Below, piece after piece: positions 18,697 to 24,681 of a DNA stretch of 24,681 nucleotides. Within the stretch, counting starts at the first letter, position 1. Each line of letters begins with the position of its first letter. The notes under the pieces are model-generated. The model was given only the letters and a program-made list of their open reading frames with translations. It had not been told where the DNA came from and made no database searches. The stretch spans positions 1-24,681 of the forward strand of contig MSJH02000010.1 in the NCBI GenBank assembly GCA_001931875.2, in the 5' to 3' direction. A program made the translations under genes and the position numbers. The stretch comes from Byssochlamys sp. IMV 00236. Lineage: Eukaryota; Ascomycota; Eurotiomycetes; Eurotiales; Thermoascaceae.

Positions 18697-20081
18697 ATGG
18701 TTTGGAAAGGTGCCATCATTTCAGCTATTGCTTTCGCTAGCGTCAACGCTGCTACAACCAACTACACCAGCTCTGTTGATCCTACTAAAATCGACATCCC
18801 CAAGATCCCTCAAACTACTTCTTATAACCCTACTGAAGAATGTACTTATTATCAACCTCCTGTCGCTTGGAACAAGGCTGACTGGCCCAATTCTTGGGAA
18901 ATCGCTACCTCTAACGGAATGAACAAGAGCGCTGAATTCCAAGCATTGTACAATTCTATTGACTGGTCAAAGGCTCCCAACTTCCCCGTCAGAAAGCTCA
19001 CTGCTGCCGGTGGTCTTGACATGACCGGCTACGACACTGCTACTGATCCCGCTTGTTGGTGGTCCAGCACTACCTGTAAGACTCCCAAGACTTCTGGAAT
19101 CAACGCTGACATCTACGCTTGTCCTGAACCCGATGTCTGGGGCTTGGTAACTATTTTTATCTTTGCACTTTTGCGCTCTTCTAATTGTTTCATTTAGACC
19201 TTTGATGATGGACCCAACTGTTCTCATAACGCCTTCTATGACTATCTTGAACAAAACAAGTTGAAGGCCTCCATGTTCTACATTGGTTCCAACGTCATGA
19301 ACTGGCCATATGGTGCTCAACGTGGTATCAAGGACGGTCACCATCTTGCTGGCCACACTTGGTCTCACAGATTGATGACTACCTTGACCAACGAAGAAGT
19401 TCTTGCTGAACTTTACTTCACTCAAAAGGCTATCAAGCTTGTCACTGGTGTTACTCCTAAATACTGGCGCCCTGTAAGTTTCTTTTTTTTTTCCCGTACA
19501 CACATTTATATAACCGTAGCACATGAACCCTAATTTTTTTATTTATTTATTTATAGGCCCAAGGTGATATTGATGACCGTGTTCGTTGGATCGCCACTCA
19601 ATTGAACTTGACTGCTATTCTTTGGAACTTGGATACCGACGATTGGGCTGCCAACACTATTGCTGGTGTCACCACCCAAACTGTCAATGATAACTATGAA
19701 TCCTTCATCAAGATGGGTTCTAACGGTACTTTCGCTAGCTCCGGTAACATCGTCCTGTCTCACGAAATCAACAACATGACCATGGACTTCTTCATGCAAC
19801 ACTACCCCGAAATCAAGAAGGCTTACAAGCACGTCTTGGATGTCGCCACCTGTATGAACATCACTAACCCTTACCAAGAAACAACCGTTACTTTCCCTAC
19901 TTTTGCTCAAGCCATCGGTGGTAGCTCTGCTAGTAACAGCTCTGTTGCTCCTGGTGCCTCTGGTGCTCCTGCTTCTGGTGCTTCTACTCAATCTGCTGCT
20001 GCCAAGAGTGCCGGTAATTCTGTTGCCATCAACAGCTCTCTCTTCATTGCTGCTCTTTTTGGTCTCTTGGTTCTCGCCTAA
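18697..20081 (+). CDS. GPI-anchored chitin deacetylase (NodB/CE4 domain)
   Basis: Exons 18697-19146, 19198-19473 and 19557-20081 encode 416 aa. The introns (51 and 83 nt) are both phase 0. Residues 1-18 are a signal peptide. CE4 motifs: TFDDGP at 151-156 (Asp 153 and 154), HTWSH at 203-207 (metal-binding His 203 and 207), RPAQGDIDDR at 241-250, 'WNLDTDDW' at 265-272 and 'VLSHE' with His 311. It removes acetyl groups from chitin to make chitosan, a main wall polymer of Mucorales. The tail is a Ser/Ala/Gly linker ending in a hydrophobic C-terminus, as for a GPI anchor, so wall or membrane attachment is expected. Several N-x-S/T sites suggest N-glycosylation. Codons are strongly biased to C-ending forms, unlike the neighbours, implying high expression. 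Motif 3 differs from the usual RPPYGD. Confidence 0.93.
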
Positions 20082-20563
20082 AAGCGGCCTATACACCCTT
20101 AACATAACAAAAATCTAATAATGTATTAAAACTTTGACTTGATGTAAACCTTCTCGTAGCATGTATTCCCCCCTTTTCCTATATTTTTTTAAACACATTT
20201 TTTATTCCTTTTTTAGAAAATGTATAAAGTCCTTATTCTCCTGGATCAACACAACATGCATGTCGTCTAATAGTAAATTGATCGCAGTATGATCGTGTAA
20301 CATTTTCGTTGTAATGTAAAAGAGAGGAGGTATTGTGTATATATAAAAAAAGGGGGTCGCCGTGACCTCGGTTATTTGAAAAAATATGTGAGCAGGTTAG
20401 TAAGATATCTCGATACACGAGTTTATGCATACACAGTAGAATTCTTCCTCCCCCATGACACATTGTTGTACTTTTTCCCCCTCTTTTTTTGTTGTCAATA
20501 TTATGCAAGTTTATTATGAAAACACCTAATTTTGAGATATAAGCAACTCATAATGGGTTTTCG
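20082..20563. other. 3' flank of chitin deacetylase
   Basis: There is no gene here. The region has the T-rich 3' flank of the deacetylase and mixed AT-rich sequence. No strong AATAAA is found close to the stop; AATGTATTAAA near 20119 may serve. Confidence 0.4.
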
Positions 20564-20628
20564 TACTTGATAAAATATTGAAATAAAAATTGTGTTGTGT
20601 TCTTTTTATTTCAATATTTTATCAAGTA
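20564..20628. repeat. Perfect 26-bp inverted repeat with 13-nt loop
   Basis: The arm at 20564-20589 is exactly the reverse complement of 20603-20628, separated by a 13-nt GT-rich spacer at 20590-20602. It would form a strong hairpin as RNA or a cruciform as DNA. It lies 30 bp left of the transposase-like frame, so it may be a collapsed pair of terminal repeats, a MITE-like remnant, or a transcription-linked hairpin. Confidence 0.85.
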
Positions 20629-20658
20629 TCCATGGTCAGCTGAAAACGTACCAACTAA

Positions 20659-21186
20659 AGAACGTGGTCCTTATCAACCATAAGAAGAAATAAAGTGCCA
20701 AGTATTTATTCCCTTGGAAAAGCAGGACATTCGTATGATGACATTGCAAATATAATCGACTTGGCTAAATCAACAGTACAAAGCACTGCTGATAGAATAA
20801 AAAAGACTGAATCACTTCTACCAACCAAAGCAAAGAATATGGCCCCTAAAAGCAATGAGAAATTACAGAGGATAATACGAGATGATCCATTTGTAACATG
20901 CGACCGTCAGAGATTAAGGTTGCATAAAATAGATGTAAATGTCTGTAGGCAGACTGTTACCAGCAGTTAAAGAGAATTGAGCATGACTCATACTTTGCTG
21001 CTCACAAAGCAATCATTGACAGAAGAGCACATGAAGAAAAGATTGCACTGGAACCACTTAGCGATTGAACAGTGGTCTAGCGTCATTTGGAGTGATGAAT
21101 CTCGGCTCAGCGTTACCAGTAACAATAATGGCGCCAGGGTCATCATAAAAGCTGATGAACGATATGAGGCTAACATATTGTATTAA
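20659..21186 (+). pseudogene. Tc1/mariner-type transposase relic
   Basis: A plus-strand frame open from 20659 to 21186 apart from one TAA at 20968-20970. The N-terminal half has the helix-turn-helix pattern of Tc1 transposases ('SLGKAGHSYDDIANIIDLAKSTVQ'). The second half has 'LTEEHMKKRLHW' and 'VIWSDESRLSV', the usual surroundings of the first catalytic Asp. Similarity fades after 'ERYEAN'; a shifted frame just beyond (about 21190-21215) may carry a few more residues. The second Asp and the D/E of the DDE/D triad are absent. The element is truncated and inactive. No terminal repeats can be paired across it. Confidence 0.75.
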
Positions 21187-21577
21187 CAAAGAAGTATGAC
21201 AGCGGTGCTTGTGCACGAATGATCATTATTACTGTTGTTGTTTCCATTGTGCTTATGTTTGAGCTGGTTTATTGTTTGACAATAACTAAAGCCTTCAATG
21301 GTAACCGTTAGAAAAGACGTATAAAGAAACGATAAGAAAAAATCCAACACTAAGGCTAATGGTTTAGATCTGATAAATAAAACGAAGAAACATTTTCGTA
21401 TTAATGAGGGATGGACAATGAATAAAACCTGCACTTTTCTTCTTACTTCAGACTAGAAAACCTAGTGTATTCCTGAACACAAAGGCAGAATGCGGCAAGT
21501 GTTTTGTAAACATGCAATGAAATTAAAGACTTTGTAACGCTACTATGCATTATATATTGTTCTACCAAACATACTTT
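21187..21577. other. Unassigned DNA between transposase relic and GYARKS gene
   Basis: No gene is seen. It probably contains the lost 3' part of the transposon and the 3' flank of the minus-strand gene. A (GTT)n-like stretch occurs near 21227-21243. Confidence 0.4.
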
Positions 21578-22223
21578 TTATATTCGCTTTTTAATAGGCC
21601 GATGTGGGATTCCATCACGGCAGTCAAAGCTCTCCAAACAATCAGGTGATTGGAGTGTTTCAACACGCCTATAAACTTCGTATCTTCCTGTTTCTTTCAA
21701 GCGCTCGACAAAAATGTATTCAATTGCTTTGTGGTTTCTATCAGAGGTGTTAGTTTGTGTGTATTTGCAATAAAATGAAGAATTGTGCTACTACAAAACT
21801 TACTTTACCAAAGTCAGGGCGTCAGAAGGCTCTGTTGAAAGAGCGGCATAGTCCACAACAACGAGACACACTTTTTCTTCTGTCGATGACAGATATATCA
21901 AAAGAGCTATACAAAACCAAGAGTTAGCCTGTCGTGTCATAATCCCTCTTCGTCTTTCTCCAAATTCTCCCATTTTTCTAAAATTTACTCTATCTGTTAC
22001 CAGCACAATTGTCAAGTTCCATTTTTAGTAATTTTTCGTTAGTATTACCCATGTCTCTTGATGCAATTGGGCTCTTAGCCAGACTTTTTGGCGAAACGTA
22101 CACTAATTCGGCCAAAGAACAACATATCAAACAGTTGATCATATTTTGAAGAACTGTTTGAAGTCCTTTGTTTGATGTATTACTTGGACTTTTTCGGGCA
22201 TATCCCAACACCTCAAACGCCAT
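21578..22223 (-). CDS. 'GYARKS' protein, serine-recombinase-like N-terminal fold
   Basis: Three exons (minus order): 22001-22223, 21804-21906, 21578-21737, giving 161 aa. Introns of 94 nt (GTAACA, branch GCTAAC, TATAG) and 66 nt (GTAAGT, branch ACTAAC, GATAG) are in phase. The order of features matches resolvase-type serine recombinases: GYARKS at 7-12 (compare Y-x-R-x-S), 'LVYVSPKS' and 'SRD' near 40-57, 'VCLVVVDYAALST' around 87-99 (compare LVV-x-LDR-x-S). It ends with 'FDCRDGIPHRP'. The two Arg of the resolvase LDRLSR segment are missing, and no DNA-binding domain follows, so recombination is unlikely. I recall similar segments in other Mucoromycota predicted proteins, but cannot verify this here. 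Function is unknown. The true start may lie in an upstream exon because an acceptor-like GATAG directly precedes ATG 22223. Confidence 0.6.
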
Positions 22224-22366
22224 CTATCTTTAACCCTTTTATGAACCTTTCATATCGTACTTGATAATTGCCAATGTTTTTTGCTAGAAGCACTATAAAC
22301 ATAATGTCAAAACAGAGTATTAGGCTATATTCTTTTCTTTTCGCCTATGTTTACAGCAATATATAC

Positions 22367-22499
22367 CTCGATATTCAGGCTTCATTATATAAACAATCTT
22401 TTGCTCAACTCGGCGACCTGAGTCCATGCGTTTCCTTGATTTCTGAGCCTTTAAATAATGGCAGCCGTTTTTTGTTGCGAAGCGGGTAAAAGCTGCAAG
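22367..22499 (-). pseudogene. Possible N-terminal exon or fragment of the GYARKS gene
   Basis: A minus-strand frame reads '...YLKAQKSRKRMDSGRRVEQKIVY...' and ends near a GTATAT donor-like site at 22366-22365. It resembles, from memory, the region preceding the GYARKS segment in related mucoralean proteins (KRMA-x-GRKVE-like). It cannot be joined cleanly to the exon at 22223: the obvious splice gives the wrong frame. It is either a decayed exon or a chance frame. Confidence 0.3.
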
Positions 22500-23089
22500 T
22501 CCCTTTTTTTTTCATATAAAGTTGTATATTGCTGCTGTGTTCAGCTTTGTTATTGTAAAAAAGCTGTTAAGTCGATGCTTTGCGGATTTGATTTTTCATG
22601 AAAAAGAAAGAGGTATTATTAAAATAAGATGCGCGTCCATTTTATAGGGAAGGTTGAATGTGGCCAATGTGGCTATTTATTATTGTTGCCAGCACTCTTC
22701 TCCTTATTCCCATCAGATGCGATAGAAGAATGTAAGTAGAACATGTATGCTCTATTGTAATATATAGAGTTATTATAATAATTTATATCAAACATGTCAG
22801 AATGCGTAAGAGTTATTTCCAAGTCTGAGGACAATATGGATTTAAATGAATGGCGGTTGCAGGAGGTGGATACAAGCAACAACAATAATAAAAGGGCACA
22901 AAATCTAGGTCGACATGACTGTATAAGCGACTTTTTTATTAAATATACAAAGGGAAAGGAGAATTACTTTTCAAAAAAAAGAGAAAATGTATGTATACAT
23001 ATTATATATATAAAGAGAAGCTCTTTATAATAAAAATACGTTTGAAGGAGAGTGGGCATTTCAAACGCTGTATTATATATTCTAGACAT
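22500..23089. other. Intergenic region between GYARKS gene and SEC61-like gene
   Basis: AT-rich, with no recognised gene. A plus-strand frame of 78 codons at 22794-23030 (starting MSECVRVISK) follows a TATA-rich stretch, and its first 25 residues look protein-like ('DNMDLNEWRL'), but the rest is low-complexity. It may be a first exon or a fragment. The right end holds the 3' flank of the SEC61-like gene. Confidence 0.4.
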
Positions 23090-24618
23090 CTATTGGACAG
23101 ACATCATATTGTCCATAGACAAATTGCCTTCCATTTGCTCTCTAGCAAACATTTCAAAGAATTCGAAAATAACTAAAACACTGATCAAGATGCCAGAACC
23201 AGTACCAATACATCCAAGAATATCGGCTGTGGTAGACATGAGGGCTAATGTGGCACCACCGACAGAGGCAGCAGGAAGAATGACACGGTTGAGTTCCTTA
23301 TACATCGAGATATCACGGTAGCCAGCAATGGTAACTTGTTGATCTTTGAGTTTTTTAGCTACATCGCGAGAAGAGCAGCCAGAAATGTCAGTCCACAACT
23401 TTGACAGGTAGGCACAAGTGATGATCGTGAGTGCAGCATAGATCAGGGTATGAATAGGGTGGAAAACAGCATCGACCAAACCATGAGGAGCAGAAAGATA
23501 GTAAGCAATACCACCCACAGGAGCAAGAAGGCCACTGTCGTCAAAGGTTCCCCAGACACCAAGAACATGGACAAGGAAGTTGTTTTCAAAATAAGTGTAA
23601 AGTAAGTAAGAGACGAGTAACACATTGGCATATAAGGCAGACTGGAGGATGACTGGCATGGCAGATGTATAGAAGAGTCTGATAGGATAACTTGCACGCT
23701 GGCTACGCATACGGTTAGACTTGACGGACAATTCAACACGGAAACCTAAGAGATAGGTAGTGAATGCAAACATTGCGATGGTAGCAATAGCGCTCATAGC
23801 GTTGGGAAGATCAGGGCGATAAAAGGCATCCTTGAGTGCACGAATCTTGCTGCTACGAGATCCCAAGAGATGGAATACGGAAACAATGGCGCCTTCATAC
23901 TCATTACCACGATAGGTTGCAACAGAAGAAAATGACAAGAGCTTCCAAAATACATTTTGACTGACACTAGCAGCAATAAAGATGTTGATGCCAGAACCTA
24001 AGCCATAGCCCTTTTGAAGCAATTCGTCCAAGAGTAAGATGACGACAGAAGAAGAAACGAGTTGTAAAACTAAAAGAGCACTTCCGACAGTTCCAATATC
24101 ACTGGGGTTTCCATAGTGACCAGCAAGGACAAGAAGGATGGCTTGTGAGGCAGCAATCAAGATAGCAAACACTAAAGTGATGTTTAATGCGTGTCTTTTT
24201 TCTTTTCTATATTTTCTTACACTTTTGAGCACCAGAGAACAAGGCGCGGTCTTGTCTCAAACTGAAATCAACACGGAAGAAATTGGCAGCAGCCAAGAAC
24301 TGGATGATCATACCAGAAGTAAGAATAGGGAGAACACCAAGTTCGGTAAGAGTGCCTCGGTTAGAAGCCAAGACGGTACGTAACCAGTAAAGAGGATCAG
24401 ATGAATCTGATGATTTGATTCCATAAAGAGGTAATTGAGACATGACCATATAGGCTAAAAGAGCCACACCAGTATAAACTATTCTTTCATAAAATGGCAC
24501 CTGTTGAATGATGCGTTGAGTGAGCTGTCATTCTTCATCATCTGAGCATATTACCTTTCGATCAGGTGGGGCAATATCAGGAAGTAGAGCCATAAAAGGC
24601 TTAAAGAGAGAAAGTACC
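23090..24618 (-). CDS. Sec61-alpha-type translocon subunit, 5' end off the window
   Basis: Visible exons (minus order): 24555-24618, 24221-24500, 23090-24171, giving about 474 codons. Introns of 54 and 49 nt are in phase. The first visible exon starts with the third base of a codon after a TCAG acceptor, so a short exon with the start codon lies beyond 24681. Conserved parts: 'LFKPFMALLPDIAPPDRK', 'GIKSSDSSDPLYWLR', 'LASNRGTLTELG', 'DRALFSGAQK', 'LLLDELLQKGYGLGSGI', 'EGAIVSVFHLL', 'YPIRLFYTS', 'DVAKKLKDQQ' and 'GTGSGIL'. The family forms the ten-helix protein channel of the ER with Sec61 beta and gamma. Several usually invariant blocks have drifted ('VFWKLLSFSSVATYRG', and the C-terminus 'DNMMSVQ'), so it may be an Ssh1-like paralog rather than the main SEC61. 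Confidence 0.88.
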
Positions 24619-24653
24619 CTGACTAGAGTAGGGATATAAGTATTCTTCCTAAG

Positions 24654-24674
24654 CACACACACACGCACACACAC
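24654..24674. repeat. (CA)n microsatellite at right edge
   Basis: CACACACACACGCACACACAC runs along the plus strand; it reads (TG)n in the sense direction inside the presumed first intron of the SEC61-like gene. Confidence 0.8.
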
Positions 24675-24681
24675 TCAATAA

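Noticed and set aside
18967..19524. Minus-strand open frame of 185 codons within the chitin deacetylase
   Set aside because: It is antisense to the C-rich codons of the deacetylase and crosses its introns; it is a shadow frame.
19551..20105. Minus-strand open frame of 184 codons
   Set aside because: It is a Ser/Thr/Arg-rich shadow of the deacetylase's Ser/Ala/Gly-rich third exon.
22255..22267. 13-bp match (TCGTACTTGATAA) to the outer part of the hairpin arm at 20561-20573
   Set aside because: It is in direct orientation and short; in AT-rich DNA it does not by itself define transposon ends or a target duplication.
1..24681. CRISPR array, operon or bacterial-type features
   Set aside because: There are no regularly spaced repeats; introns and gene families are clearly eukaryotic.

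Overview
The window looks like nuclear DNA of a mucoralean fungus (Mucoromycota). No species can be named from sequence alone. The evidence is AT-rich intergenic DNA, protein genes interrupted by short GT-AG introns of about 46-94 nt (several with CTAAC/TTAAC-like branch sites), T/C-rich leaders just upstream of start codons, a GPI-anchored chitin deacetylase with strongly biased codons, and a 'GYARKS' protein resembling segments I recall from predicted Mucoromycota proteins.

Layout. 1-2664 is mostly gene-free, with one weak small ORF. 2665-3435 (+) is a DUF2358/C6orf136-like mitochondrial-type protein, and 76 bp after it a FIST-domain protein runs 3512-4843 (+). This converges at 45 bp on a Dbp7/DDX31 DEAD-box helicase (4889-7294, -). 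A divergent intergenic region leads to a sugar-transporter-family MFS gene (7848-9357, +), which converges at 51 bp on a six-exon PUS1-type tRNA pseudouridine synthase (9409-10855, -). The exosome ring subunit RRP43/EXOSC8 follows (11092-12081, -), divergent from a short CreA/Mig1-like two-finger protein (12399-13010, +). A small heat-shock protein (14024-14575, +) comes next. From about 14.6 to 23.0 kb the window is sparse and repeat-laden: a broken Helitron N-terminal region (-), almost 3 kb with no recognisable gene, the chitin deacetylase (18697-20081, +), a perfect 26-bp inverted repeat, a Tc1/mariner-type transposase relic (+), and a three-exon gene for a serine-recombinase-like protein (21578-22223, -). 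The right edge holds a 5'-truncated, diverged Sec61-alpha-type translocon gene (-).

The left two thirds is a compact housekeeping block. Three genes act in RNA biology: DBP7 in 60S ribosome biogenesis, PUS1 in pseudouridylation and RRP43 in the RNA exosome. They are on the minus strand and are interleaved with plus-strand genes whose 3' ends almost touch theirs. The right third is a transposon-rich island around a strongly expressed-looking cell-wall gene. The least explained item is the intron-containing GYARKS gene, whose reading frame survives intact among broken transposons. All gene models were spliced by eye from splice signals and family conservation; there is no transcript evidence.
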